Positions 9,159 to 18,097 of a stretch of DNA of 64,000 nt are shown here, piece after piece. This DNA is from Dietzia sp. B32. GTDB lineage: Bacteria; Actinomycetota; Actinomycetes; Mycobacteriales; Mycobacteriaceae. The notes below the pieces were generated by a model that was not told the origin of the DNA, made no database searches, and saw only the letters and a list, made by a program, of their open reading frames with translations. Both the position numbers and the translations under genes were made by a program. Position 1 is the first letter of the stretch. Every line of letters begins with the position of its first letter. The stretch is from positions 3,343,987 through 3,407,986 of the forward strand of contig NZ_CP093845.1 of NCBI RefSeq assembly GCF_024732245.1, given 5' to 3'.

Positions 9159-10778
9159 TCAGTGGGCGATGGTCTTCTCCACACCGACGCCGGTGAGGGA
9201 CCGGACCTCCATCTCCACCCGCTTCTCCGGGAACTCGTCCTTCTTGCCGATGAGCGTGCCGATGATGCCCAGCAGGAATGCCAGCGGGATCGACACGATG
9301 CCCGGGTTCGAGAGCGGGAACAGGGAGAAGTCGACGCTCGAGATCATCGACTTCTCGCCGCCGGAGACCGCCGGGGAGAGCGCGATCAACACCAGGGTGC
9401 TGATCAGGCCGCCGTACATCGAGAAGAGCGCGCCGGTGGTGTTGAACCGCTTCCAGAACAGCGAGTACAGGATCGTCGGCAGGTTCGCCGACGCGGCGAT
9501 CGCGAAGGCCAGGGCCACGAGGAAGGCGATGTTCTGCCCCATCGCGCCGATACCCATGACGATCGACACCAGACCGATCACGACGACCGTGATCCGCGAG
9601 ACGCGGAGCTGCGACTTCTCGGTGGCCTGCCCACGCTTGATCACGCCGTTGTAGATGTCGTGCGCGAACGAGGCGGAGGCCGTGATCGCCAGCCCGGCCA
9701 CCACCGCGAGGATCGTCGCGAAGGCGACCGCGGAGATGATGCCGAGGAAGATCTCACCGCCGAGGGCGAACGCGAGCAGCGGTGCGGCCGAGTTCACGCC
9801 ACCGGGCGCCGCCTGGATCACCTCTGGGCCGACCATCGCCGCGGCACCGAAGCCGAGCACGAGGGTGAACAGGTAGAACCCGCCGATGAGCGCGATCGCC
9901 CAGGTGACGGACCGCCGGGCCTCCTTCGCGGTGGGGACCGTGTAGAAGCGCATGAGCACGTGCGGCAGCCCGGCGGTGCCGAAGACCAGGGCGATCGACA
10001 GGGACACGAAGTCGAGCTTGCTGGTCTCGGTGGCGCCGTACTGCAGACCCGGCTGCAGCAGGTCCTTGCCCGAATTCGCCACGGCCTCCCCCAGGAGTGC
10101 GGAGAAGTTGCCGCGCACGGCCACCAGGACCATGACGCACATGATCAGGACACCGCTGACCAGGAGGACGGCCTTGACCATCTGGACGTAGGTGGTGCCC
10201 TTCATGCCGCCGACCAACACGTAGACGATCATCAGCAGACCGACGACCGCGACGACGATCGCCTGTCCGGTCGAGTCGTCGATGTTGAGCAGCAGGGCGA
10301 CGAGGCCACCTGCGCCCGCCATCTGGGCGATGAGATAGAAGAGACACACCGCGAGGGTGGCCAGGGCCGCCGCCATGCGGACGGGCCGCTGGTTGAGACG
10401 GAAGCTGAGCACATCGGCCATGGTGAACCGGCCGGTGTTGCGCATCAGTTCGGCGACGAGCATCAGGGCGACGAGCCAGGCGACGAGGAATCCGATGGAG
10501 TAGAGGAAGCCGTCGTATCCGTTGATGGCGATGGCGCCGGCGATGCCGAGGAAGGACGCCGCCGACAGGTAATCACCGGCGATCGCGAAGCCGTTCTGCG
10601 GGCCGGTGAAACTGGAACCACCGGTGTAGAAGTCCTTCGTCGATTTGGTCGACTTGGACGCCCTGAGGACGAGAGTCATCGTGATGACGATGAAGATCCC
10701 GAACACGACCATGTTGAGCAGCGTGCTGCCGACCTGCTCACCCGGCGTGAGTTCGTTGATGTCGAGTAGCCAATCCAT
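9159..10778 (-). CDS. actP: Sodium/monocarboxylate symporter, ActP/MctC type
   Basis: A 539-residue sodium:solute symporter of the SSS family, the type that imports acetate in E. coli (ActP) and acetate, propionate and pyruvate in Corynebacterium (MctC). About 13 hydrophobic segments are visible. Family features include the FYTGGSSFTGPQNGFAIAGD region near residue 50, GLPHVLMRFYTVPTAKEARR near residue 270, and LAITASASFAHDIYNG near residue 370. It overlaps the stop of the DUF485 gene, the usual partner order (yjcH-actP; cg0952-mctC). Two CRP/GlxR-like sites precede the operon. prpE 5 kb away could activate imported propionate or acetate. The exact substrate cannot be read from sequence. Confidence 0.88.
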   Translation of the reverse strand: MDWLLDINELTPGEQVGSTLLNMVVFGIFIVITMTLVLRASKSTKSTKDFYTGGSSFTGPQNGFAIAGDYLSAASFLGIAGAIAINGYDGFLYSIGFLVAWLVALMLVAELMRNTGRFTMADVLSFRLNQRPVRMAAALATLAVCLFYLIAQMAGAGGLVALLLNIDDSTGQAIVVAVVGLLMIVYVLVGGMKGTTYVQMVKAVLLVSGVLIMCVMVLVAVRGNFSALLGEAVANSGKDLLQPGLQYGATETSKLDFVSLSIALVFGTAGLPHVLMRFYTVPTAKEARRSVTWAIALIGGFYLFTLVLGFGAAAMVGPEVIQAAPGGVNSAAPLLAFALGGEIFLGIISAVAFATILAVVAGLAITASASFAHDIYNGVIKRGQATEKSQLRVSRITVVVIGLVSIVMGIGAMGQNIAFLVALAFAIAASANLPTILYSLFWKRFNTTGALFSMYGGLISTLVLIALSPAVSGGEKSMISSVDFSLFPLSNPGIVSIPLAFLLGIIGTLIGKKDEFPEKRVEMEVRSLTGVGVEKTIAH

Positions 10779-11140
10779 CAGACGGCCTCACCTTCCAGCT
10801 CGAGGCGGATGGATTCCGCACGGGGATCGATCACGCGGTTGGCGAACCGGATGTAGAGGAACGTGATGAGGAAGGTCGTCACGAACTGCCCCAGGCCGAT
10901 GATCAGGCCCCAGGTGATGTTCCCGAACACCTTCGTGGCCATGAAGTCCGTGGCGTAGACGGCGAGGATGACGTAGAGGAAGTACCAGATGAGGAAGGCG
11001 ACGGTCATGGGAAACACGAACGCCCGGAACTTGCTGCGCAGCTCCTGGAAAGCGGGGCTCGACTGCATCGCCGTGAATTCCGCCGCTTCCGGGGTTCGCC
11101 GCGATGCGCCCCCCGTCGGCGGATCTGTGGGTTGGGACAC
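10778..11140 (-). CDS. DUF485 family inner-membrane protein
   Basis: 120 aa with a soluble N terminus containing FQELRSKFRAFVFPM, then two transmembrane helices (FLIWYFLYVILAVYATDFM and WGLIIGLGQFVTTFLITFLYIRF). This is the YjcH-like arrangement that accompanies ActP/MctC symporters. The start is the ATG at 11140 and the stop overlaps the actP start. It probably assists or modulates the symporter; its molecular role is not established. Confidence 0.85.
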   Translation of the reverse strand: MSQPTDPPTGGASRRTPEAAEFTAMQSSPAFQELRSKFRAFVFPMTVAFLIWYFLYVILAVYATDFMATKVFGNITWGLIIGLGQFVTTFLITFLYIRFANRVIDPRAESIRLELEGEAV

Positions 11141-11180
11141 GGAGGTCCTCCGTTTCGGGTTCTCATCAGCGCACCGCTGT

Positions 11181-11196
11181 AGTGATGCGCCTCACA
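11181..11196. promoter_or_regulatory. CRP/GlxR-like binding site 1
   Basis: AGTGATGCGCCTCACA matches the family consensus TGTGA-N6-TCACA at 9 of 10 specified positions. It lies upstream of the DUF485-actP operon. Confidence 0.55.
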
Positions 11197-11213
11197 GGTA
11201 GTGACGGTGAAAG

Positions 11214-11229
11214 TGTGACACGTAACACA
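11214..11229. promoter_or_regulatory. CRP/GlxR-like binding site 2
   Basis: TGTGACACGTAACACA matches TGTGA-N6-TCACA at 9 of 10 specified positions. Its centre is 33 bp (about three helical turns) from site 1, so two dimers would lie on the same DNA face. Confidence 0.6.
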
Positions 11230-11335
11230 AGGCTTAGGACGGCGACTGCCCGAACACTTGTGACCGCCTGCAACTTGGGGGTCGACTCACCCCCATCAGC
11301 GGGTGTCACTACCTCAGTCCGGGGCTGAAGACGGG

Positions 11336-12979
11336 TCAGGCCCCGGGGATCCCACCGCGGCGGCCCACCGCGTCGGCGAACACCCGCACGATCTCGTCGG
11401 GCGTCCGGGCGACATGGGTGCTCCCGCCTGTCACCCGGGAGATCTCCGCGAGGGTGCCCGACCCGGTGTCGTCGAGGAGGCTGATCGACACCACGATCAC
11501 CGGACGCGACGGCGTGACCATCTCCCGCAACCGGGCGAGGAACTCCCCCTCGCCCAGGTCCGACGTCGCGTCGTCGGCCCCGTCGGAGATCACGATGATC
11601 GAATTGATCATGTTGGGGTCGTACCCGGAGCGCACCACGGCGTACGCGTCGAGGACCGACCGGTAGAGGTCGGTCCCTCCGCCCACCAGACCGGGCAGGG
11701 TCGCCAGTGCGTCGACCAGGGTCTCCCGGTGCGAGCCGACGGCACCGGCAGCGTCGAGGCGCTCGAGTGCGGCGACCTCCGCGTACGGAGCGCTGTTCCG
11801 TCCGGCCGCACCGCCGAACGCCCACAGCCCGAGCGCCGCGTCGTCGGGGAACTGCGCGAGTCCGGCGGTCGCGGTGGCGACGAGTGCCTCTATCCGGGTC
11901 CGGTCCGTGCCGGGCACCCCGAACCCCATCGATCCCGACGTGTCCACCAGGACGAGGGACCGGGCGGGCATCGCCAGCAACCGCCAGCGCTGGAGCGTCC
12001 CGTGGAGACGGTTGGGGTCGCGGACGATGAGCACCTCCGCTTCACCGACCCCCGCCCCGTCCGCGAGGGGCGCCCGGTCCGCCGTCCGGAAGCCGTCGGA
12101 CGAGAGCCCGTCGAGAAATTCGGACGAGGCGGTCGCATCGCGGAGGGCCTCGGCGGCGCCGGCGACCTCGGCTCGCCGGGTCGGGTCCTGGGTGGTGACC
12201 GCGAGGGGGTATCCCAGGAAGACGGCGCCGGTGTCCGGGGCGGCGATCTCGAGCCCGGAGCCCGGGGCGTCGCGCCGGGAGAGCACCGCCTCACGCTCGG
12301 TCACGATCGTCGCACCGCCCCCGGAGATCACCCTGTCGAGCATCTCGCGCGAGGCCGGAGGGGCCTCCATGCGGCTCACCTGCCCCTGGGCCAGCATGGC
12401 CATGGAGGCACCGAGCGACTCCGGGGTCGACCGCATGTTCTCGACCTCGGAGGTGGCGGCGAGGATCGGTGCATCCGCGATCCCGGACCGGACGGGATCG
12501 CCCATCATCAGTCCCGGCGTCGCCAGCGCGGTGGTCCACGTGGACATGTCGATCCGGGTGTCGCGGAACGCGATGACCACCGGGGTCGACGCGAGGGAGT
12601 TCAGAACCGTGTCGAAGGGGATCTGGACATCCTGCGACAGCTGCGCGAGCCGCACGGCCGAGTCGGGGACCCAGATGTCGGGGAGGGCCTCGCGGGAGGC
12701 GATACGCGCGGAGAGGTCCGCGGACGACACCGGGGCGACCTCGAAGGAGTAGCACCCGTCGGCGCCCCGGGCCAGGGCGTCGACGTGGGCGGCGATGTCG
12801 GGCTCGGCGGCGACACTGATCCGGACGTCCTCCCCGCAGAACCCGCCGACACCGGCCCTGGAGAGCCCAGTGAGCACGAGCCCCGCGAGAAGGACCACCG
12901 CGAGGAGTGCACCCCCGACGAGGACCACTCTCCGGGCCGTCGGATTCCCACTCTGCGGCGACGCGCTGTGCCTGGCCAT
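11336..12979 (-). CDS. Membrane-anchored substrate-binding/VWA-domain protein
   Basis: 547 aa. An N-terminal signal anchor (VVLVGGALLAVVLLAGLVLTG, about 18-38) is followed by an extracellular solute-binding-like domain (about 45-320; CGEDVRISVAAEPDIAAHV, PDIWVPDSAVRL). A von Willebrand factor A domain (about 335-540) has an intact MIDAS motif VDTSGSMG near residue 343 and a later IVISDGADD. This fusion occurs in many actinobacteria, but its partner is not known. It stands alone, with actP-DUF485 downstream and echA upstream on the same strand. It probably binds a ligand or protein at the cell surface through the metal site. Confidence 0.8.
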   Translation of the reverse strand: MARHSASPQSGNPTARRVVLVGGALLAVVLLAGLVLTGLSRAGVGGFCGEDVRISVAAEPDIAAHVDALARGADGCYSFEVAPVSSADLSARIASREALPDIWVPDSAVRLAQLSQDVQIPFDTVLNSLASTPVVIAFRDTRIDMSTWTTALATPGLMMGDPVRSGIADAPILAATSEVENMRSTPESLGASMAMLAQGQVSRMEAPPASREMLDRVISGGGATIVTEREAVLSRRDAPGSGLEIAAPDTGAVFLGYPLAVTTQDPTRRAEVAGAAEALRDATASSEFLDGLSSDGFRTADRAPLADGAGVGEAEVLIVRDPNRLHGTLQRWRLLAMPARSLVLVDTSGSMGFGVPGTDRTRIEALVATATAGLAQFPDDAALGLWAFGGAAGRNSAPYAEVAALERLDAAGAVGSHRETLVDALATLPGLVGGGTDLYRSVLDAYAVVRSGYDPNMINSIIVISDGADDATSDLGEGEFLARLREMVTPSRPVIVVSISLLDDTGSGTLAEISRVTGGSTHVARTPDEIVRVFADAVGRRGGIPGA

Positions 12980-13136
12980 CGCTGGCGTTCCCCCTGGATC
13001 TTAGGTACCCGGGGCAGTGCCAGACGCCCACGTCAGGCGGATCCGGGTCGGGCGCTGGAATCGTACCCGGGCCGGGGGCCGCGCGGTGTCGACACCTGAC
13101 GGGCCGCCGCGGGGCGATCTCCTGTCGGTGGGCCGT

Positions 13137-13883
13137 TCAGCGCCCCCGGAAGACGGGGGGACGCTTCTCGGCGCGGGCGGCCCGGGCCTCGGCCATGTCC
13201 TCACTGCTCCACGCCCTCAGCTGGAGCTCGGTGTGCTCGTCTCGCGGGAGCAGTCGGGCGTCGTCGTCGTTGATGACGGTTTTGATGTGTCTCAGGCTCA
13301 GCGGCGCGGAGCGCGCGAGCTCGGCGGCGAGCTCCATGGCCGCCTCCATGTCGCCGATCTCGTTGGCGAGCCCGATCCGGGCCGCCTCCTCCGCGCCGAC
13401 GGGCCGGGCGGTCATGAGCACCGAGCGGGCGTGTCCGCCGCCGACGACGTTGGCCAGCCGCTTGATCGTCCAGTTGTCGAGCGCCAGGCCCACCTTGACG
13501 ACCGGCACCGCGAAGACCGCGCCCGGTGCCACGACCCGGAGATCCGCGGCCAGGGCGAGCTGCACCCCGGCGCCGACGGCAGGTCCGTTGACGGCGGCGA
13601 TCACCGGCACGGGGACCGACTCGACGGCACGGAGCATGCCGGCGTGCGCGTCATAGAAGTTCGAGTTGTACACCCCGCCGGACAGGTCGGCCCCGGCGCA
13701 GAACGCGGACCCCGCGCCCGTGACGACGATCGCTCGGACCGGATCCTCGGACTCGGCCTCCGCGCCGGCCGCCTCCACGGCCTCCCGGAGCGCGGTGCAC
13801 ACCTCGGCGTCGAGTGCATTTCGGGTCTCGTGGCGGTCGATGGTGACGACGACTACTGCGCCGTCCCTGCGGGTGACGATCAT
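13137..13883 (-). CDS. echA6: Enoyl-CoA hydratase/isomerase family protein (EchA6-like)
   Basis: A 248-aa crotonase-fold protein. The oxyanion-hole segments are SAFCAGADLSGG near residue 60 and AAVNGPAVGAGVQLALAADLR near residue 100. The ATG at 13883 is chosen because GAGGAGG lies upstream and MIVTRRDGAVVVVTID is a normal crotonase start; the open frame extends further. It is divergent from a fused carboxyltransferase, matching the M. tuberculosis echA6/accD3 pair (Rv0905/Rv0904c). M. tuberculosis EchA6 is reported to bind acyl-CoA for mycolate synthesis rather than hydrate it; orthology here is inferred from position. Confidence 0.82.
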   Translation of the reverse strand: MIVTRRDGAVVVVTIDRHETRNALDAEVCTALREAVEAAGAEAESEDPVRAIVVTGAGSAFCAGADLSGGVYNSNFYDAHAGMLRAVESVPVPVIAAVNGPAVGAGVQLALAADLRVVAPGAVFAVPVVKVGLALDNWTIKRLANVVGGGHARSVLMTARPVGAEEAARIGLANEIGDMEAAMELAAELARSAPLSLRHIKTVINDDDARLLPRDEHTELQLRAWSSEDMAEARAARAEKRPPVFRGR

Positions 13884-13967
13884 GGCGGCGGGGGCCTCCT
13901 CTGCGGGACGGGGGGTGCGGCGGCGCACCCCTGGGCCGAGGATACCGGCTGGTAGTCACCCCCACCG

Positions 13968-13973
13968 TACGAT
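13968..13973 (+). promoter_or_regulatory. -10 element of a probable leaderless accD promoter
   Basis: TACGAT, 6 nt before the ATG at 13980, with no Shine-Dalgarno sequence. The mRNA would begin at or beside the start codon. Confidence 0.4.
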
Positions 13974-13979
13974 GCGGTC

Positions 13980-15506
13980 ATGGCGCGAACCGGAGCTCTA
14001 CAGATCCTCGACCTGGTCCTCGACGACGGCTCGTTCCGATCATGGGACGGCGCGCCGGTCCGCTCGCCCCAGGTGGACTCGGTGCCCGGGTACGAGGACG
14101 CCCTCCTGCGGGCGGCCGGGAAGTCGGGGGTGGACGAGTCCGTCATCACCGGCGAGGGGACCCTGCTCGGACGTCGGGTGGTGCTCATCGCATGCGAGTT
14201 CGACTTCCTGGCCGGGTCCATCGGGATCGCCGCCGCCGAGCGGATCGTCTCGGCGGTCGAACGGGCCACCGCCGAGGGCCTGCCGATCCTCGCGTCGCCC
14301 ACCTCCGGGGGGACCCGTATGCAGGAGGGGACGGTCGCCTTCCTGCAGATGGTGAAGATCTCGGCGGCGGTGGCAGGACACAAATCCGCGGGCCTGCCCT
14401 ACCTCGTCTACCTGCGTCACCCGACCACCGGCGGGGTGTTCGCGTCCTGGGGCTCGCTCGGGCACGTGTCCGTCGCGGAGCCCGGGGCGCTGATCGGCTT
14501 TCTCGGCCCCCGCGTGTACGAGGCCCTCTACGATTCCCCCTTCCCCGACGGCGTCCAGGTCTCCGAGAACCTCGCACGGCGCGGGATGATCGACGGCGTA
14601 CTCCCTCCGGAGGGGTTGCGGGACCTCACGGCGCGGGCGTTGCGGGTCCTGTGCCAGGACCCGCCCTCGGACGACGAACCGGTCCCCCCGCACGGGCCGG
14701 TGCCCGAGCCGGAGTCCGACGACGGCACTCCCCCGGACGCCTGGGATGCCATCACGCGGTCCCGTCGCCACGACCGTCCCGGCGCCCGGGCGTTCCTCGA
14801 CCGTGTGTCGCCGGGCCGGGTTCCGCTCTCCGGCACCGGCCAGGGAGAGGACAGCGGATCCCTCCTGCTCTCGCTGGCCAGGTTCCGCGGCCAGTCCGCG
14901 GTCGTCCTGGCGCAGGACCGCGATGCGGAGAACGAGACGAGTCCCCTGGGGCCGTCCGCACTGCGCTCGGCCCGCCGCGGGATGCGGATCGCGGCCGAGA
15001 TGGGTGTCCCCCTGGTACTGCTCATCGACACCCGGGGTGCCGCCCTGTCCCGGGAGGCCGAGGAGGGTGGCCTGGCCGGCGAGATCGCGCGGAGCCTGGC
15101 CGACCTGGTCACCCTGTCCACGCCGACCGTGTCGGTGATACTCGGCCAGGGCACCGGAGGGGCCGCGCTCGCACTGCTGCCGGCCGACCGGGTCCTGTGC
15201 GCGAGACACGGGTGGCTCGCGCCGCTCCCGCCCGAGGGTGCCAGCGCCATCCTCCACCACGAGACCACCCGCGCGCCCGAGGTCGCCCGCTCGCAGGGGA
15301 TCACCTCCACCGACCTGCTGCAGGCCGGGATCGTGGACGTGGTGGTCCCCGAGAAGCCCGACGCCGCCGACGAACCGGACGCCTTCTGCGACCGCATGGC
15401 CGACGCCGTCGCGGCCGCCCTCCTCGAGGTCCGCAGACGCCCCCCTGAGCGGAGGTATGCCGAGCGCATGATGAGGTATCGCGTCCTCGGCCTACCCGTA
15501 GAGTGA
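13980..15506 (+). CDS. accD3: Fused acyl-CoA carboxylase carboxyltransferase (AccD3-like)
   Basis: 508 aa in which an AccD (beta)-like half (about 1-240; ASPTSGGTRMQEG, RHPTTGGVFASWG) is joined to an AccA (alpha)-like half (about 250-508; VLAQDRDAENETSPLGP, LIDTRGAALSREAEEG). It would transfer carboxyl from biotin to an acyl-CoA. The four-Cys zinc ribbon of bacterial AccD is absent, as in the mycobacterial AccD3 group. It is divergent from the echA6-like gene. No biotin carboxylase or biotin carrier is present in the window, so partner and substrate remain open. Confidence 0.85.
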   Translation: MARTGALQILDLVLDDGSFRSWDGAPVRSPQVDSVPGYEDALLRAAGKSGVDESVITGEGTLLGRRVVLIACEFDFLAGSIGIAAAERIVSAVERATAEGLPILASPTSGGTRMQEGTVAFLQMVKISAAVAGHKSAGLPYLVYLRHPTTGGVFASWGSLGHVSVAEPGALIGFLGPRVYEALYDSPFPDGVQVSENLARRGMIDGVLPPEGLRDLTARALRVLCQDPPSDDEPVPPHGPVPEPESDDGTPPDAWDAITRSRRHDRPGARAFLDRVSPGRVPLSGTGQGEDSGSLLLSLARFRGQSAVVLAQDRDAENETSPLGPSALRSARRGMRIAAEMGVPLVLLIDTRGAALSREAEEGGLAGEIARSLADLVTLSTPTVSVILGQGTGGAALALLPADRVLCARHGWLAPLPPEGASAILHHETTRAPEVARSQGITSTDLLQAGIVDVVVPEKPDAADEPDAFCDRMADAVAAALLEVRRRPPERRYAERMMRYRVLGLPVE

Positions 15507-15568
15507 GTCCTGTCACAGCCCACCGACCCGATCGGCGGGCACGCTCCCGTCTGTGAGGGGAACTCCCG

Positions 15569-17485
15569 ATGTCGGACTCCACCACCTCGGCCTACGCCGC
15601 CGCCCACCGGCTCTCGATCAGCGATCCCGATGCGTTCTGGCTCAAGATCGCCGAGGACATCGACTGGACCACGCCCCCGACCACGGCGGTCGACGGCTCC
15701 CGCCCGCCGTTCTACCGCTGGTTCCCGGACGGGGAGCTCAACACCTCCTACAACTGCCTGGACCGGCACGTCGACGCGGGCCGCGGGGATCAGGCCGCGT
15801 TCATCTACGACTCCGCGGTGACCGGCGTCAAGGAGACCATCACCTACGCGCAGCTGCTGACGCGGGTCGAGGAGTTCGCCGGGGCACTGGCGGCCGAGGG
15901 GGTCGGGCGGGGCGACCGGGTCGTCATCTACACGCCGATGGTCCCGCGCGCGGCCGTGGCGATGCTCGCGTGCGCCCGGTTGGGAGCGGTGCACTCGGTC
16001 GTCTTCGGCGGCTTCGCCGCGCCGGAGCTGGCCATCCGGATCGACGACGCGCGTCCCAAGGTCATCGTCACCTCGCACGGCGGGATCGAACCGACCCGCA
16101 AGGTGCCGTACTTCCCCATGGTGGCCAAGGCCCTCGAACTCACCCGGCACACCCCCGGCGCGGTGATCGTGGCCCCGCGCCACGACCAGTTCCCCGACGA
16201 GGTCTTCCCGGAGACACCGGGCACCACCTGGAGCTACTGGGAGGACGCCGTCGCCGCGTCCGAGCGGGCGGCCCCGGTGCCCGTCAGGGCCACCGATCCC
16301 CTGTACATCCTGTACACCTCCGGTACCACGGGACTGCCCAAGGGCGTCGTGCGGGACAACGGCGGCCATGCTGTCGCGCTCGCGTGGTCGATGTGGAACA
16401 TCTACGGGGTCCGTCCGGGTGAGGTGTGGTGGACCGCCTCGGACGTCGGCTGGGTGGTGGGCCACTCCTACATCGTCTACGCCCCCCTGCTGATCGGCGC
16501 GACGTCCATCATCTACGAGGGCAAGCCGGTCGGCACGCCGGATGCCGGAGCGTTCTGGCGGGTCATCTCCGAGCACCGTGCCACCGCGCTGTTCACCGCC
16601 CCCACCGCCGTCCGCGCGGTGCGCAAGGAGGATCCGGAGGGCGCCGAGGTCGACAAGTACGACCTGTCCTCCATGCGCACCCTGTTCTGCGCGGGTGAGC
16701 GCCTGGACCCCGACACCTACCAGTGGGCCACCGACAAGCTCGCGAAGCCGGTTGTGGACAACTGGTGGCAGACCGAGACCGGGTGGCCGATCGCCTCCAA
16801 CCTGCGGGGTCTGGAACCGATGCCGATCAAGGCGGGCTCCCCCACCGTCGCCGTGCCCGGGTACGACCTGCACGTCCTCGACGGCGAGGGCAACCCACTG
16901 CCCGCGGGCGAGGAGGGCAATCTCGCCATCAGGCTACCCATGGCACCGGGGACGCTGGCGGGGCTGTGGGAGGACGACGAGCGGTTCGTCTCCTCGTACA
17001 TGTCGGTCTTCGACGGGTACTACTCGACCGGGGACGGCGGGTACATCGACTCCGACGGTTACGTCTATGTGATGGGCCGGACCGACGACGTGATCAACGT
17101 GGCCGGCCACCGCCTGTCGACCGGGTCGATGGAGGCCGTCATCGCGACCCACCCCGCCGTGGCGGAGGCCGCCGTGATCGGGGTCAGGGACGAGCTGAAG
17201 GGCCAGCGACCGGTCGGATACGTGGTCCTCAAGTCCGGTCAGGTCCGGGACCCCGAGGAATTGCGCGCAGAGCTGGTGGCGATGGTGCGTGACGAGATCG
17301 GGGCGGTGGCCACGTTCCGGGACTGCACGGTCGTCCAGGGTCTGCCCAAGACCCGGTCGGGCAAGATCCTGCGCAAGACCATGCGGCAGATCGCCGACGG
17401 ACAGCAGGACGTCGTGGTGCCCTCGACGATCGAGGACCCGGCCGTACTGGACGCGCTGGCGCCCTTCCTGCGGCCTCAGGGATAG
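15569..17485 (+). CDS. prpE: Propionyl-CoA synthetase / acyl-CoA synthetase (AMP-forming)
   Basis: 638 aa, activating a short-chain acid (propionate most likely) with ATP and CoA. Adenylation motif A3 is YTSGTTGLPKGVVRDNGGH near residue 250; WWQTETGWPIASN is motif A5; YYSTGDGGYIDSDGYVYVMG is A7-A8; the catalytic-lysine motif KTRSGKILRKTMRQI lies near residue 597. The early segment YNCLDRHVDAG and the overall length fit PrpE/ACSS3 rather than Acs, but substrate range cannot be fixed. It starts 62 bp after accD3 and ends at a strong hairpin. Confidence 0.85.
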   Translation: MSDSTTSAYAAAHRLSISDPDAFWLKIAEDIDWTTPPTTAVDGSRPPFYRWFPDGELNTSYNCLDRHVDAGRGDQAAFIYDSAVTGVKETITYAQLLTRVEEFAGALAAEGVGRGDRVVIYTPMVPRAAVAMLACARLGAVHSVVFGGFAAPELAIRIDDARPKVIVTSHGGIEPTRKVPYFPMVAKALELTRHTPGAVIVAPRHDQFPDEVFPETPGTTWSYWEDAVAASERAAPVPVRATDPLYILYTSGTTGLPKGVVRDNGGHAVALAWSMWNIYGVRPGEVWWTASDVGWVVGHSYIVYAPLLIGATSIIYEGKPVGTPDAGAFWRVISEHRATALFTAPTAVRAVRKEDPEGAEVDKYDLSSMRTLFCAGERLDPDTYQWATDKLAKPVVDNWWQTETGWPIASNLRGLEPMPIKAGSPTVAVPGYDLHVLDGEGNPLPAGEEGNLAIRLPMAPGTLAGLWEDDERFVSSYMSVFDGYYSTGDGGYIDSDGYVYVMGRTDDVINVAGHRLSTGSMEAVIATHPAVAEAAVIGVRDELKGQRPVGYVVLKSGQVRDPEELRAELVAMVRDEIGAVATFRDCTVVQGLPKTRSGKILRKTMRQIADGQQDVVVPSTIEDPAVLDALAPFLRPQG

Positions 17486-17486
17486 G

Positions 17487-17525
17487 GTCCGAGCCCGCCG
17501 CCGCAGGAGGCAGGCGGGCTCGGAC
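17487..17525. terminator. Bidirectional terminator between prpE and the 17544 gene
   Basis: A perfect 13-bp inverted repeat, GTCCGAGCCCGCC (17487-17499) with GGCGGGCTCGGAC (17513-17525), between converging genes. Confidence 0.8.
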
Positions 17526-17543
17526 TCCCGTTCCGGCAGCCGT

Positions 17544-17930
17544 TCAGTCGAGGAGGGATTCCTCGTTGCCCTGGCAGGACCCGGCGAGATGGGACTCCCA
17601 CGTGTCGACGGCGGGGTCACACTCGACCGCCAGGGAGATCCCGCCGCGAGAGGGCCCGTACACCCCGATCGCGGAGCGGGGCCCCTTCCTGTCGATGACG
17701 AAGACGACCTCCTGGTCGCCCGGGAAGATCAGGTTCACCTGCTCGGCGAGGTCCTCGACGGTGTCGAGCTGCCCCGGCGCGAGGTCGTCGAAGGTGACAT
17801 ACGTGGCCCCGGACACGGTCTCGACGCGGGGCGCGGCCGTGGCGGTGGCGGGGACCGCGAGACCGAGACCGGCGGCGGCGAAAGCAGTGGCGGAGACGGC
17901 CGCGAGGGCGCGACGGATGGGCTGGGTCAT
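17544..17930 (-). CDS. Small secreted protein of unknown function
   Basis: 128 aa with a clear signal peptide: a basic N terminus, the hydrophobic run AVSATAFAAAGLGLAVPA, and a likely cut after ATATAA near residue 33. The mature domain of about 95 residues contains FDDLAPGQLDTVEDLAEQV and two Cys near the C terminus (ECDPAVDTWESHLAGSC) that could form a disulfide. The spacing of that Cys pair faintly recalls subtilisin-inhibitor-like domains, but I would not assign it. It converges on prpE. Confidence 0.75.
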   Translation of the reverse strand: MTQPIRRALAAVSATAFAAAGLGLAVPATATAAPRVETVSGATYVTFDDLAPGQLDTVEDLAEQVNLIFPGDQEVVFVIDRKGPRSAIGVYGPSRGGISLAVECDPAVDTWESHLAGSCQGNEESLLD

Positions 17931-18040
17931 AAGGATTCTTTCCCGTTCGGACGGCGCTGATCACCGTCGATAAGAAAAGACTTTACTCAAGCCCGCCGTA
18001 GTGCGCCCAGATCGGGGCGAATTCTCCCCTCGACGCCGTT

Positions 18041-18070
18041 CGCCCCGCCCTCCGTGGGGAGGACGGGGCG
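18041..18070 (-). terminator. Terminator after the FKBP gene
   Basis: The arms CGCCCCGcCCTCC (18041-18053) and GGAGGaCGGGGCG (18058-18070) pair around GTGG, with one internal mismatch. Confidence 0.6.
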
Positions 18071-18097
18071 ATCGGGTCTCCCGGCTGGGAGGAGGGC

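Noticed and set aside
17544..17930. Subtilisin-inhibitor-like identity for the small secreted protein
   Set aside because: Only the spacing near the last Cys pair is reminiscent. The reactive-site region and the other disulfide are not visible.
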